A stretch of DNA of 26,023 bases, taken from IMG/VR virus record IMGVR_UViG_3300044695_002934, positions 1-26,023 of that record. One strand, 5' to 3'. This stretch comes from a virus. Made by a program: the position numbers and the translations under genes. A model generated the notes under the pieces. The model was not told the origin of the DNA. It was given only the letters and a program-made list of their open reading frames with translations, and ran no database searches. This document shows, one piece after another, positions 1 through 7,543 of the stretch. The first letter of the stretch is position 1, and every line of letters begins with the position of its first letter.

Positions 1-2706
1 ACCCTAGCACGCAAGGCTAGCGAATCGGCACGTTTGAAGGTGCTGCAACGCCAGCTTGAACGTGGCCAGGAGTTGCTAGAAAAGCATCTCAAGGAGCAGT
101 ATGGAACGGCGGTTGATAAATTGCTTGAACGCTATCAATCAAAGCGGGATTCAAGCGGGCGAATCTCCGGCAAGATTCTTTCCACAGCTACGGAACAGGT
201 GGACTATGCTGCCGAGTTCTTGGAGTTGAGCGAGTCTGAACAGGAGGAAAGGCAAGACGCTCTCGAAACCAGAATTGAAAAAGCAAAGGATGCCGAAGAT
301 GTTCAGGACGCACTTACAAAGCTAGGCATTGCTCGCTTGTTTGAAGTCTGGGATACAAAAGACTCTGCATCCCGCGAGTCTGCTTTCTTGTGGCTAAACG
401 AGACGATTGAGCAGGGCAAGCAAGGCAAAAAGCTGTTGGATGAAGAACGTAAAGCGTTTCTCGATGACATGCGCCAGAGTGGGCAAGCGTCAATTCTGCA
501 AGGTGACGAGTTGAATGCTGCCGTGGCTGACAATCTCACGAATCTGAACAAGAAGGTGATGCGTCGCGCCCTGCTGGGTATGCGTGGAGTTTTGTCAGAG
601 TCTCTGTGGACTACCCTCCAACGTCTTGAATTGATCTTTGGCGAAGACTCTAAAATCTTGGATTACTTTGCGGGCAAGATCATCAATGCGGCGAATCTTT
701 CAACCGACATCAAGCGTCTTGTGGAGTCTCAGAAAAAAGACGCGCTAACGGTTATTTTTAATTCTGACAGTAAGTTTCAACACGCTCGCGGCATCGCTGA
801 ATTGCAGAAGCTCAAAGACTCGGGAATTATGATTTCCAAAGTCACAAAAAAGGAAATTAAGCTAGACATAGACACGCTGACAAAGCTCGCTGACGGCACG
901 ATGGACGCGAAGACGGCAGGGCTTGAACAGGCCGAGGTTGACGCCGCGCTTGAAGAGTTTGCTGCTAACGCACGCAAGCGCACGGTGACAATTGAGAAAG
1001 TGACTAGCAAAGCCGCGCCAACGTCTCGCAGGATGTCGGAGACGCAAGGCATTCAGTGGTGGCTATGGTCGATGCAGGATGCGAGTCGCAAGCAAATGGA
1101 GCGCGATGGCTGGGACGCTGACAGTTTCGCACAGCTTGAAGAATTCCTTTCGCCAGAGGCTAAAGCGCTGGGACGGTGGATTTCTGGCAGCTATCAAGAT
1201 GCGGCTGGCATGATTGATCCGATTTATCGTAGGCTGTTTAATGCACCACTTCCGCGCATTAAGAACTATTCACCGATCTATAGGCGCAACATGAACGCGG
1301 GCGGAGAGGTGATGGACTTGGACAGTTCAGACATGAATAGCGGCTTAGCTGCTGGCTTTACAAAGTCCCGCGTGAATACGACGGCTTCACTTGTGGAGAG
1401 TGACGCGCTTGCCGTGTTCTTGGCTCACTGGGAAAACGTCTCTCATTGGGTGGCGCACGCTGAAATGATGCGGGATATGAAGGCTATCTTGTTGGATAAG
1501 GACACCGCCGTGGCAATCCGCCAGAAAAAGAGTGAGGGTTATCTGCAACGGCTGAAGCAAGACATCAGCACGATTGAAAAGAACGGCACGAACAGTGCAA
1601 ACGAGCTTGTGAATATGTCGCGTTTCTGGCGCTGGCTTATGCAGTATCGAGCTTATAAGGGATTAGCGTTTCGTATTTCGCCCATTATCAAACAGACTCC
1701 GGCGCTGCTGAATCCACTCTTGGCTGACGTGCCTGCCCACAATTACATGATGGGACTTTCTCGCGCATTTATTGAGCCGCAGGCATTTGCTAGTGAAGTT
1801 TCCGCAATGTGGAAATCTGACATCATCCGCCGTCGTATTGAGTCAGGTTTCTCCGCTGAATCTCGCGTTGCGATGCAGGGTTCAAGCATGACCGGATCTC
1901 AAGCCATTCTTGCTATGCAAGCAGGCATGATGCCGATGGGCATGGTTGATGGTGGGTGGACTGCCCTGGGCGCTGCTATTTCCTTTGATTATTATCGGCG
2001 CGGATACATGCGTGAAAACCCGCAGATGACGCCAGAAATTGCAAATGCCAAGGCCATCGCACGTGTTGAAAAGATGATTGCTACATCGGCGCAACCTTCC
2101 GATGTTTATGCCCGCGCTCTTTACGAGCGTTCTGGCAATCCGTTTATGCGTTCAATGTCAATGTTCGTGTCTGACCAACGCAAGGCTCTTGCGGTTGAAC
2201 TAATGGCAATTCGCAAGCTGGCAACGGGCAAATCTAAAAACAAATCGCTGGACGTTCAGCGGGCGTTTGTCGCTCACATTGTACAAGCCGCCGTTTCGCA
2301 GGTAATGGCTGGTGTGATTGCCTCGCTACTAGGTGACGATGAAGATCGTGATCGCGAGTGGAGCACAGATCAGTGGACGCTTGCGCTTACACTTGGCCCT
2401 GTAAATGGGCTATTTGTGCTTGGTCGATTGATTGACAAAGTAGGGCGTTCATTGCTTGGCCTTCGCGTATTTCCTTCCGATGACCTTGCAAGCAAAACGG
2501 CAAACGATCTTCTTCGTGGTGGTAAAAACATGGATGAGCTTTTTAGTCCTAATAATTCAGAAGAATTTATAGATGCGTTAGATTCGCTTTCTACCGCTGC
2601 CGCTGCTGGCGCATCTGCCGTCATTGGCCCCGCTGCTGGCGCTGTCGATGTCAGCGCTAACGTGCTACGCGAAGCTCGCAAAATTCAAGATCGGCTAAGT
2701 GAGTAA
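1..2706 (+). CDS. Large internal virion / polyvalent protein, C-terminal part (5'-partial)
   Basis: The frame is open to the left edge of the window, so this is the last 901 codons of a longer gene. A TTG at 34 is an internal codon, not a convincing start. The first third is highly charged and helix-forming (long K/E/Q-rich stretches, about 34-1000), and a Trp- and Met-rich middle follows. Near the C-terminus there are hydrophobic Ala/Gly-rich stretches (about 2270-2335, 2385-2440 and 2580-2650) that could contact a membrane. This composition and its size fit the very large proteins of podovirus-like phages that are ejected with the DNA or carry several activities (large polyvalent proteins). 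I recognise no catalytic motif in the visible part. The 3' end overlaps the last codons of the convergent minus-strand gene by 22 bases. The role is inferred from architecture only. Confidence 0.6.
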   Translation, partial: TLARKASESARLKVLQRQLERGQELLEKHLKEQYGTAVDKLLERYQSKRDSSGRISGKILSTATEQVDYAAEFLELSESEQEERQDALETRIEKAKDAEDVQDALTKLGIARLFEVWDTKDSASRESAFLWLNETIEQGKQGKKLLDEERKAFLDDMRQSGQASILQGDELNAAVADNLTNLNKKVMRRALLGMRGVLSESLWTTLQRLELIFGEDSKILDYFAGKIINAANLSTDIKRLVESQKKDALTVIFNSDSKFQHARGIAELQKLKDSGIMISKVTKKEIKLDIDTLTKLADGTMDAKTAGLEQAEVDAALEEFAANARKRTVTIEKVTSKAAPTSRRMSETQGIQWWLWSMQDASRKQMERDGWDADSFAQLEEFLSPEAKALGRWISGSYQDAAGMIDPIYRRLFNAPLPRIKNYSPIYRRNMNAGGEVMDLDSSDMNSGLAAGFTKSRVNTTASLVESDALAVFLAHWENVSHWVAHAEMMRDMKAILLDKDTAVAIRQKKSEGYLQRLKQDISTIEKNGTNSANELVNMSRFWRWLMQYRAYKGLAFRISPIIKQTPALLNPLLADVPAHNYMMGLSRAFIEPQAFASEVSAMWKSDIIRRRIESGFSAESRVAMQGSSMTGSQAILAMQAGMMPMGMVDGGWTALGAAISFDYYRRGYMRENPQMTPEIANAKAIARVEKMIATSAQPSDVYARALYERSGNPFMRSMSMFVSDQRKALAVELMAIRKLATGKSKNKSLDVQRAFVAHIVQAAVSQVMAGVIASLLGDDEDRDREWSTDQWTLALTLGPVNGLFVLGRLIDKVGRSLLGLRVFPSDDLASKTANDLLRGGKNMDELFSPNNSEEFIDALDSLSTAAAAGASAVIGPAAGAVDVSANVLREARKIQDRLSE

Positions 2707-2969
2707 ATATAAGCAAGCAGAGATTTAAGCCTGTCAATCTCGACGGCCTGTTGTTGGATGGTTTGCACGTCTCGGGCTGAGGCTGCAAGGTGTGCCTCGG
2801 TGCGTTCGCGGAGACGCTCTAAAAGCTCGGCGTTGGCTGTTAGTGCTGCGTCTCGCTCGCGTTCAAGTTTGCGTGCGAATTCAGAGGATACTGTGCAATA
2901 CGGAGGCATCATTCCGGGTTGAGGGAAAAATGTCATGCCATCAGTTTCAGGTGTTGGTGTGTCGCTCAT
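2685..2969 (-). CDS. Small phage accessory protein, MSDTP family (copy 1)
   Basis: A 94-residue protein starting MSDTPTPETDG, followed by a FARKLERERDAAL segment and a long heptad-like helix (ERLRERTEAHL...QAVEIDRL), which suggests a coiled coil. The start, a block near residue 30 (FAR[KQ]LERE) and the coiled-coil tail match the next gene upstream, so the two look like diverged tandem duplicates. Small proteins with an MSDTPRTDA-type N-terminus are common hypotheticals in phages and metagenomes, and no function is known to me. It is the last gene of the minus-strand operon. Its ATG overlaps the upstream stop (ATGA), which implies translational coupling. Its 3' end runs into the end of the large virion gene on the other strand. 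Confidence 0.75.
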   Translation of the reverse strand: MSDTPTPETDGMTFFPQPGMMPPYCTVSSEFARKLERERDAALTANAELLERLRERTEAHLAASARDVQTIQQQAVEIDRLKSLLAYIYSLSRS

Positions 2970-3226
2970 GGTGTGATAAATGGTTGGAGTTTGGCGAGGG
3001 CAAGATGAACAGATTCCATTGTTTCCGATTCTCGTTCAATGTCGCTGTTATTGCGTGTAAAGATTGGTTGAACGATCAGGTAATTTAAGCACTTGCGTAA
3101 AGCCAAGTCGGCATCGCGTATGGCTTTGGTTGACTCGTTGAGTTCGCGTTCAAGTTGTCGGGCAAAGTCAACACTAACTCGACCTGTGCCAAACTGCGCT
3201 GCGTCTGTTCTCGGTGTATCGCTCAT
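2966..3226 (-). CDS. Small phage accessory protein, MSDTPRTDA family (copy 2)
   Basis: The longest open frame starts at 3277, but the ATG at 3226 is chosen because it gives the family N-terminus MSDTPRTDAA and lies 14 bases after the upstream stop. This gives 86 residues. The FARQLERELNESTKAI helix parallels FARKLERERDAAL in the neighbouring downstream gene. Predicted to be mostly helical, with no signal peptide or membrane segment. Members of this family are widespread hypotheticals in tailed phages, and the function is unknown. It is part of a six-gene minus-strand run with coupled starts. Confidence 0.75.
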   Translation of the reverse strand: MSDTPRTDAAQFGTGRVSVDFARQLERELNESTKAIRDADLALRKCLNYLIVQPIFTRNNSDIERESETMESVHLALAKLQPFITP

Positions 3227-3240
3227 GTTGTAATAAAGAG

Positions 3241-3531
3241 TTAAGGTTTGGCAAAAGCTGCGTATTTTTCCATCCACTCGTTGGCTCGCGGCCAGCTCTC
3301 CTTGTGGTGGTCGAGTGCGTCCATATAGAGCACCTGAATGATCTTGTGCGCCTCCCTGATAGCCTCGCGCATCGCCTGAATCTCCTCAGCCGGATCAACC
3401 ATGCCAGCGCAGGCGTTGACGCATTCTGCTATTCGGCGCTCATCTCCAGCGCTGCCGTTGCGAGTTAGCGCAAGATCGAGGTCGTAGTAATAATTCCACG
3501 GCTCGCCGTAGTCGGGTGTTGGTGTGTTCAT
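3241..3531 (-). CDS. Phage hypothetical protein with RRIAECVNACAGM motif
   Basis: A 96-residue protein. The segment ERRIAECVNACAGMVDP near residues 32-48 resembles a signature often seen in small phage proteins (RRIVACVNACAG...), which I know only as conserved hypotheticals. The N-terminal part (YGEPWNYYYDLDLALT) is aromatic-rich, and the C-terminal part is helical and charged. The ATG overlaps the stop of the upstream gene (ATGA at 3528-3531). It ends in TAA, 14 bases before the MSDTPRTDA gene. No enzymatic motif is visible. The conserved motif makes it a real gene rather than a chance frame. Confidence 0.75.
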   Translation of the reverse strand: MNTPTPDYGEPWNYYYDLDLALTRNGSAGDERRIAECVNACAGMVDPAEEIQAMREAIREAHKIIQVLYMDALDHHKESWPRANEWMEKYAAFAKP

Positions 3532-3839
3532 GGCTGTTCTCCTTTCGAGAATTCATAGGCTTCTATGGCTGCAAAAGCAGTAGGCAAAGGGTTATTGCCT
3601 TCGTGCTTTTGCCATAAATATTCGTCACCGAACTGGAACCTTCGGTCTTCATATTCCTCTGTGATTAAAGCCAAGGCATTTGCCAGCTTATCTATCATCA
3701 CAGATTGAGCCTTAATAGTCGCCATGTCTTCCGCTCGCAGGTTGGCCAGTTTTAGAGCTAGCTCTGCAAGCTCGTCATACTCCTGTTGCTCGACTAATTG
3801 AATGAGTTGGTCACCGTCCATATAAGGGTAAGTTTTCAT
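3528..3839 (-). CDS. Small hypothetical protein, acidic, helical
   Basis: A 103-residue protein from ATG 3839 (MKTYPYMDG). A TTG nine bases earlier could also be used, but the ATG overlaps the upstream stop as ATGA, the rule in this operon. The sequence is acidic and helix-rich, with a central block LANLRAEDMATIKAQSVMID that looks like a short coiled coil. The remainder contains YEDRRFQFGDEYLW. I do not recognise the family. It belongs to the minus-strand accessory island and is probably co-transcribed from the promoter near 4572-4600. Confidence 0.65.
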   Translation of the reverse strand: MKTYPYMDGDQLIQLVEQQEYDELAELALKLANLRAEDMATIKAQSVMIDKLANALALITEEYEDRRFQFGDEYLWQKHEGNNPLPTAFAAIEAYEFSKGEQP

Positions 3840-4216
3840 TGTTTCCAAAGTTTGAGGGTTAGGCCGAGAGCTTCACAGCGTTGGGCTGCAATGGCGTTGG
3901 CAAGCTCATAGCCAGCAACCTCGAAAGTTGGTCGTCCGTCAGCTAAACAAGCTCGCAACCTATATTCATATTCAGCGAGCATAAGTGTTGTGGTGAGTTT
4001 CTGAGAGACAAAATCATGCACCGCGTTGAGGTCGTTGAAGTAGTCGGGAACTCCATAAACACCACATGAATTAGGATAGCATTTTCTCCATTCAGTTCTG
4101 GCAGCGTCGGTAAACACGCAACCCGCTGCCTTTGTTTGGCTTGGAATAAATGGGACATCTATAACCTGTAAACCGCCAGCCTCAGCCAGCTTGATTCGTT
4201 TTTCTTCTTGGGTCAT
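3836..4216 (-). CDS. Phage ABA-sandwich-domain-like protein
   Basis: A 126-residue protein. The middle block VPDYFNDLNAVHDF and the C-terminal block ANAIAAQRCEALGLTLKLWK match the layout of the small phage protein family with an ABA sandwich fold, where a PDYLNDLNAMHE-like segment is followed by an A(T)AxQRAEAFL...WK end. That family is common in tailed phages and its job is not known to me. The N-terminus (EEKRIKLAEAGG) is helical. Two Cys occur in CYPNSCG. Both ends share ATGA overlaps with neighbours, so it sits firmly in the operon. The family call rests on motif memory, not a search. Confidence 0.6.
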   Translation of the reverse strand: MTQEEKRIKLAEAGGLQVIDVPFIPSQTKAAGCVFTDAARTEWRKCYPNSCGVYGVPDYFNDLNAVHDFVSQKLTTTLMLAEYEYRLRACLADGRPTFEVAGYELANAIAAQRCEALGLTLKLWKQ

Positions 4217-4467
4217 TTCGCTGCCTCCCAGATGGTGAGGATTTGTTGGAGCTTATCAAAAGCGTTTCTTCCGTTAAAACTCAAGTCTCTGTTACTTGCG
4301 TAAGCATGGGTTGTTACTTGATTTTCTTGAATGAAGGCTATTATTTCCAGTCCTTCCACAGCCACCAGCAAACACTCCACCGTCGCTGCCGAGACGTTCA
4401 TATAAGTCTTCGACAGTTCAATGAACTCGCGGAGTTCGGCTTTTAGTTGTTCTAGTTGTGGTTTCAT
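4213..4467 (-). CDS. Small helical protein, first gene of the minus-strand operon
   Basis: The ATG at 4467 is chosen (84 residues, starting MKPQLEQLKAELREFIEL). The open frame extends further up, but that extension would run through the terminator hairpin and leader RNA. The element AATCATCAC lies immediately before this ATG, as it does before five other non-coupled starts in the window. The N-terminal 30 residues look like an amphipathic helix or coiled coil, and the rest has mixed composition. No family recognised. It is the first translated gene after the structured leader, so its expression should depend on read-through of that leader. Confidence 0.65.
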   Translation of the reverse strand: MKPQLEQLKAELREFIELSKTYMNVSAATVECLLVAVEGLEIIAFIQENQVTTHAYASNRDLSFNGRNAFDKLQQILTIWEAAK

Positions 4468-4484
4468 GTGATGATTTTTAAAAC

Positions 4485-4515
4485 AAAAAGGCCGACTCGG
4501 GCAAGGAGTCGGCCT
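4485..4515 (-). terminator. Intrinsic terminator/attenuator upstream of the minus operon
   Basis: Read on the minus strand, a perfect 10-bp stem AGGCCGACTC / GAGTCGGCCT (4515-4506 and 4498-4489) with a 7-nt loop (4505-4499) runs directly into TTTTTG then TTTT. This is a textbook rho-independent terminator on that strand; on the plus strand no T-run follows. It lies between the likely promoter (4600-4572) and the first gene (4467), so it would work as an attenuator or as the 3' end of a short RNA. Confidence 0.8.
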
Positions 4516-4566
4516 AATGCGGTTCATCGCAAGTTGGACGGTCACGCCTTGCCCGCGAGAACCATT
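4489..4566 (-). ncRNA. Candidate structured leader RNA or small RNA with kissing-loop potential
   Basis: On the minus strand, transcription predicted to begin near 4566 gives an RNA whose first element is a 9-bp stem GGTTCTCGC / GCGA-T-GAACC (4563-4555 with 4530-4521, one bulged T). Its loop contains GGGCAAGG (4554-4547). The next element is the terminator hairpin, whose loop plus closing base reads CCTTGCCC (4506-4499), an exact 8-nt complement. The two loops could kiss, or the upstream element could compete for the terminator. I recognise no known riboswitch or sRNA family here. This is seen in sequence; function is inferred. Confidence 0.6.
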
Positions 4567-4571
4567 TCCCT

Positions 4572-4600
4572 TTTATTGATCGGATTCCTCATCGCGTCAA
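4572..4600 (-). promoter_or_regulatory. Likely sigma70-type promoter for the minus operon
   Basis: On the minus strand, TTGACG (4600-4595) is followed after 17 bases by AATAAA (4577-4572), giving five and four matches to the -35 and -10 consensus. The expected start, near 4566, falls just before the first stem of the leader RNA. Its -35 lies 12 bases from the -35 of the divergent plus-strand promoter. Confidence 0.55.
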
Positions 4601-4612
4601 ATTAAAATGAGT

Positions 4613-4640
4613 TTGCTTTTAATCGCATTTGTGAGAATCT
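4613..4640 (+). promoter_or_regulatory. Phage promoter, TTGC / TGTGAGAATCT type
   Basis: TTGCTT, then 16 bases, then GAATCT, with TGTGA directly before the -10 (extended -10 form). The same 11-mer TGTGAGAATCT, with TTGC at identical spacing, occurs in front of the capsid gene at 25527-25554. The predicted start falls within a few bases of the ATG at 4647, so the transcript may be leaderless. Confidence 0.6.
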
Positions 4641-4646
4641 GGCGAC

Positions 4647-4913
4647 ATGACTCTGAACCGAGAACACTCCTCTAAGGGCTACAAGATTAACGCTGGCACC
4701 TCAACCGTGACTTATAATTTCTACGGGTTCACGGTTCTCGCCGAAACTGTAATCAATGCCATTACTGCTCCAACTGGCGGAGGCATTGAGAACAACGCAT
4801 ACGACGGCGACGAAGCTGGGCTTGCTGGTGTCACGTTGCCAGTTGGTTATTATCCAATTCGCGGAAGTGCGATTGATTTGACCTCCGGCACAGTCATCCT
4901 TTGGACTGAATAA
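4647..4913 (+). CDS. Small virion-associated protein (hypothetical)
   Basis: An 88-residue protein rich in Thr, Gly and aromatic residues, with alternating hydrophobic beta-strand-like stretches (GTSTVTYNFYGFTVLAE; SGTVILWTE). No signal peptide or transmembrane helix. It is the first gene after the promoter at 4613-4640 and heads the tail-fibre gene group, which suggests a small tail or capsid-decoration component. No SD is visible, and the ATG lies only six bases after the -10, so translation may be leaderless. I do not recognise a family. Confidence 0.7.
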   Translation: MTLNREHSSKGYKINAGTSTVTYNFYGFTVLAETVINAITAPTGGGIENNAYDGDEAGLAGVTLPVGYYPIRGSAIDLTSGTVILWTE

Positions 4914-4915
4914 AT

Positions 4916-5284
4916 ATGCCTGCCATGTGCCTCAGCTTAAATTTGCCATGCGGCGTAGCTGATCGCACGTTGACACCTCCGACCGTTGCGCCAGTGCTAA
5001 CGGTTACGGCAAATTTAGGTAGCACTACGGCACAACTTGAATGGACGGCTAGCGACAAAACAAGTTCTTCAAGCTTCATATATTATCTTTATAGAAATAC
5101 AGGATCAGCACCTACTCCTGGAGTTGATTCTCCGATTGTATCTCTTGCAGGGTCAACTTTGACTAGTGAAGATAATGTTATTTTAGCCGCAGGCGAAACT
5201 TACTATTACATCATCGTGCCTAGCAATTCCGCAGGTGATGGACCTGCTAGCAACGTTGTCGAAATAATATTACCAGGAATATGA
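4916..5284 (+). CDS. Fibronectin type III domain virion protein
   Basis: A 122-residue protein that is almost entirely one fibronectin type III-like beta-sandwich from about residue 20 on. The layout is PPTVAPVLTV, TTAQLEWTAS, a YYLYRNTG strand, then GETYYYIIVPSNSAGDGPASNVVEI, which carries the classic [Y-x-Y-x-V-x-A/S-x-N-x-A-G-x-G-x-x-S] end of FN3 repeats. Such domains decorate phage tails and capsids and are thought to bind cell-surface carbohydrate or matrix. The start is 2 bases after the preceding stop, and the stop overlaps the next start (ATGA). Confidence 0.8.
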   Translation: MPAMCLSLNLPCGVADRTLTPPTVAPVLTVTANLGSTTAQLEWTASDKTSSSSFIYYLYRNTGSAPTPGVDSPIVSLAGSTLTSEDNVILAAGETYYYIIVPSNSAGDGPASNVVEIILPGI

Positions 5285-5418
5285 ACGCGCTTTCTCTCGG
5301 ACTTCCTTTTGGCATTTCTCCACCGACTTCGGCTCCTCCGCCGGGCACGTGGATACTTGCAGCTAATACTTGGGATGATACCGGTGTTTGGCTAGACTCT
5401 GAAACTTGGAACGATTAA
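5281..5418 (+). CDS. Trp-rich 45-residue mini-protein in the tail group
   Basis: The frame starts with the ATG that overlaps the FN3 stop and encodes 45 residues. The second half has evenly spaced tryptophans: W24, W31, W37 and W43 within TWILAANTWDDTGVWL and ETWND. Similar short 'W..D/S...W.D' proteins sit beside tail-fibre genes in other phages, where they are hypothetical structural proteins. The Pro-rich linker (PPTSAPPPG) precedes the Trp-rich part. Support is the coupled start, the regular pattern and the exact fit between two genes (3 bases to the next ATG). Confidence 0.6.
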   Translation: MNALSLGLPFGISPPTSAPPPGTWILAANTWDDTGVWLDSETWND

Positions 5419-5421
5419 CAT

Positions 5422-7149
5422 ATGCCCATTGGAACTATAACAAACGGCGAATCGGGTTCATCCGTAAGGGCGAAACTCAACAGCGTTATTTCTGCAACTA
5501 ATTCGGCGCCTACGGACTACGCTACAGCCGCACAAGGCGCTACCGCTGACACGACGGCTAGCAGCCTTTCTTCGCACGTTGGAAACACAAGCAACCCGCA
5601 CAGCGTAACCAAGTCGCAAGTCGGCCTCGCTAACGTAACAAACGACGCGCAAACTATTGCGTCAATCGTGCCAAATACCGCGCCAAGTGCAGGCCAGGTC
5701 TTAGTTGGCAACGCAGGCGGCACAGCTTACGCGCCAGTCTCCGCTTCGGGAGACGCTACGCTTGCAAGCACTGGCGCTCTGACATTGGCAACGGTTAACA
5801 ACAATGTTGGCAGTTTCGGCAGTGCCACGGCAGCGCCAGCGGTTACGGTTAATGCCAAGGGACTTGTGACGGCAGTTTCAACGAATACGATCACGCCCGC
5901 AGTTGGCAGCATCACAGGACTGGGCACTGGCGTTGCTGCGGCGCTTGCTCAAAACGTCACTGGCAGCGGCAGCATCGTTCTTGGGACATCGCCAACGCTA
6001 ACAACTCCTGCATTAGGAACGCCATCCAGCGGCACACTAACAAGTTGCACTGGGCTTCCGTTGAGCACTGGCGTCACTGGGACTTTGCCAATCGCAAACG
6101 GCGGCACAGGTCAAACGGCGCAAACAGCGGCATTTGACGCGCTTGCTCCAACCACGACCAAAGGCGATTTGATTGTTCACAACGGCACTGACAACATCCG
6201 CGTGGCAGTTGGCGGCACTAATGGTCACGTTCTTACGGTGGACAGCGCAGAGGCCAGTGGCGTGAAATGGGCTGCTAGCGGTGGCGGTGGCGGCGGCGGT
6301 GGCGGCGGTGGAAGCGGCCCTGACGTTCAGCTTTACACAGCCGACGCAACTTGGACGAATCCAAGTCCATCCACAGCCAAGCGCGTTTTTGTGCGTCTTG
6401 TTGGAGGTGGCGGTGGCGGTGGTTCAGGGCGTAAAGGTTCTGTTGGTGTAACACGTTGCGGCGGCGGTGGTGCTGCCGCTGGCGCAGTTGTGGAGTTCTG
6501 GGCGCTCACAACTGAATTAGGTTCCACAGAGTCTGTTGTAGTTGGTGCAGGTGGCACAGGTGGCGCGGCTCAAACAGTATTCACCAACGGGAACCCAGGC
6601 GTAGCTGGGGGCAATACTAGCTTTGCCTCAACAATCGCCCGAGGAGGTGAAAATGGTTCTGGTGGTTCTTCGAGTAGTGGTGGCGCTGGCGGGACTCTTT
6701 CTGGCGGTTCATGTATTGGTTTGCTTGTCGTAAACACTGCTGCGGGCGGTGCTGCTGGTGCCAGTGGAGCAGCCGGAGCGTCATCGGCGGCAGTTAATTT
6801 CATGGCCCCAACCGGAGGCGGCGGCGGTGGCGGATTAAACGCATCAAACGTAAACACTACAGGCGGTGCTGGCGGTGCTATGGGTGCAGCGGCAGCAGTC
6901 ACATCGCTTGCAGGTGGCACAGCGGGAGCATCTGGCGGTGGCGCTGGCGGCAACGGAACAGCAGGCCGAGGTTCAGGCACTGGTGGTGGCGGCGGCGGCT
7001 CAAACAGTGCAGGAGCGGGTGGCGCAGGCGGTAATGGTGGTGGCTTTGGCGCAGGCGGCGGCGGTGGAGCGGCTGGAACCGATGGTATTGGAGACTCAGG
7101 CGCTGGTGGAAATGGCGCTCAAGGCTATGCTTTAGTTATCACTTTCTAA
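5422..7149 (+). CDS. Tail fibre protein with Gly-rich C-terminal domain
   Basis: A 575-residue protein. The N-terminal part (about 1-120) has a trimeric-fibre look, with the phage-fibre phrase [19 protein letters not shown] near residues 57-75. The middle (about 120-280) is a Ser/Thr/Gly/Ala repeat region, with phrases such as [13 protein letters not shown] typical of fibre shafts. After a run of 11 glycines (around residue 285) follows a domain starting [14 protein letters not shown] and ending in a poly-glycine body and a hydrophobic [10 protein letters not shown] tail. This is the arrangement of the glycine-rich adhesin tips of phage fibres. The role is receptor binding. The ATG lies 3 bases after the upstream stop, and no SD is visible. 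Confidence 0.85.
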   Translation: MPIGTITNGESGSSVRAKLNSVISATNSAPTDYATAAQGATADTTASSLSSHVGNTSNPHSVTKSQVGLANVTNDAQTIASIVPNTAPSAGQVLVGNAGGTAYAPVSASGDATLASTGALTLATVNNNVGSFGSATAAPAVTVNAKGLVTAVSTNTITPAVGSITGLGTGVAAALAQNVTGSGSIVLGTSPTLTTPALGTPSSGTLTSCTGLPLSTGVTGTLPIANGGTGQTAQTAAFDALAPTTTKGDLIVHNGTDNIRVAVGGTNGHVLTVDSAEASGVKWAASGGGGGGGGGGGSGPDVQLYTADATWTNPSPSTAKRVFVRLVGGGGGGGSGRKGSVGVTRCGGGGAAAGAVVEFWALTTELGSTESVVVGAGGTGGAAQTVFTNGNPGVAGGNTSFASTIARGGENGSGGSSSSGGAGGTLSGGSCIGLLVVNTAAGGAAGASGAAGASSAAVNFMAPTGGGGGGGLNASNVNTTGGAGGAMGAAAAVTSLAGGTAGASGGGAGGNGTAGRGSGTGGGGGGSNSAGAGGAGGNGGGFGAGGGGGAAGTDGIGDSGAGGNGAQGYALVITF

Positions 7150-7150
7150 T

Positions 7151-7540
7151 ATGAAACGAATCGCTCACATCGACGGAACTACGATCATCAATGTTTCTTT
7201 GGCATTTAATGACGCGCCATTGGCACCGAATACCATGCTAGAAAGCGATGCTATTGCTGCTGGTTATACTTACAAAAGCGCCACTGAAACACAGCCAGCC
7301 GTCGTTTCCATGCGGAGCTTTCGTGAGGCTTGCGGGCGTGACCTTACAATCAGAATTAGCGCTTACGTTGCCAGTATTGAGGACGCGAATGAACGATTTA
7401 AAGCTCAAACTGATTTTGAGTTTGCGACTACGGTTTCACGCGCTCATTTCCGCGTTTCGCAGATTGCTTCAGCTTTGGGCAAGACTGAATCCGAGATCGA
7501 CGAAGTGTTTGCTTTGGCTCAACAGTTAGACTTAAATTGA
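7151..7540 (+). CDS. Tail-fibre-associated hypothetical protein
   Basis: A 129-residue protein one base after the fibre stop. The N-terminal half (MKRIAHIDGTTIINVSLAFNDAP) is strand-like. The C-terminal half (VASIEDANERFKAQTDFEFATTVSRAHFRVSQIASALGKTESEIDEVFALA) is helical. Position directly after a fibre gene suggests a fibre assembly or fibre-attached protein, but no signature of a chaperone family is recognised. No signal peptide or membrane helix. Confidence 0.65.
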   Translation: MKRIAHIDGTTIINVSLAFNDAPLAPNTMLESDAIAAGYTYKSATETQPAVVSMRSFREACGRDLTIRISAYVASIEDANERFKAQTDFEFATTVSRAHFRVSQIASALGKTESEIDEVFALAQQLDLN

Positions 7541-7543
7541 CTT

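Noticed and set aside
2792-3088. 98-codon plus-strand frame across the minus-strand island
   Set aside because: It overlaps two well-supported MSDTP-family genes and has no coupling, SD or family resemblance.
4513-4563. Twister-type ribozyme or tRNA-like element (CCTAATGC, GGTTCATCGC)
   Set aside because: CCTAATGC resembles part of the twister core and GGTTC a T-loop, but the conserved partner segments and the acceptor/anticodon arms are missing, and the minus-strand attenuator fold explains the pairing better.
6570-6980. 136-codon minus-strand Pro-rich frame
   Set aside because: It is the antisense of the Gly-codon tract of the fibre gene; poly-Gly read backwards gives Pro/Ala-rich open frames.
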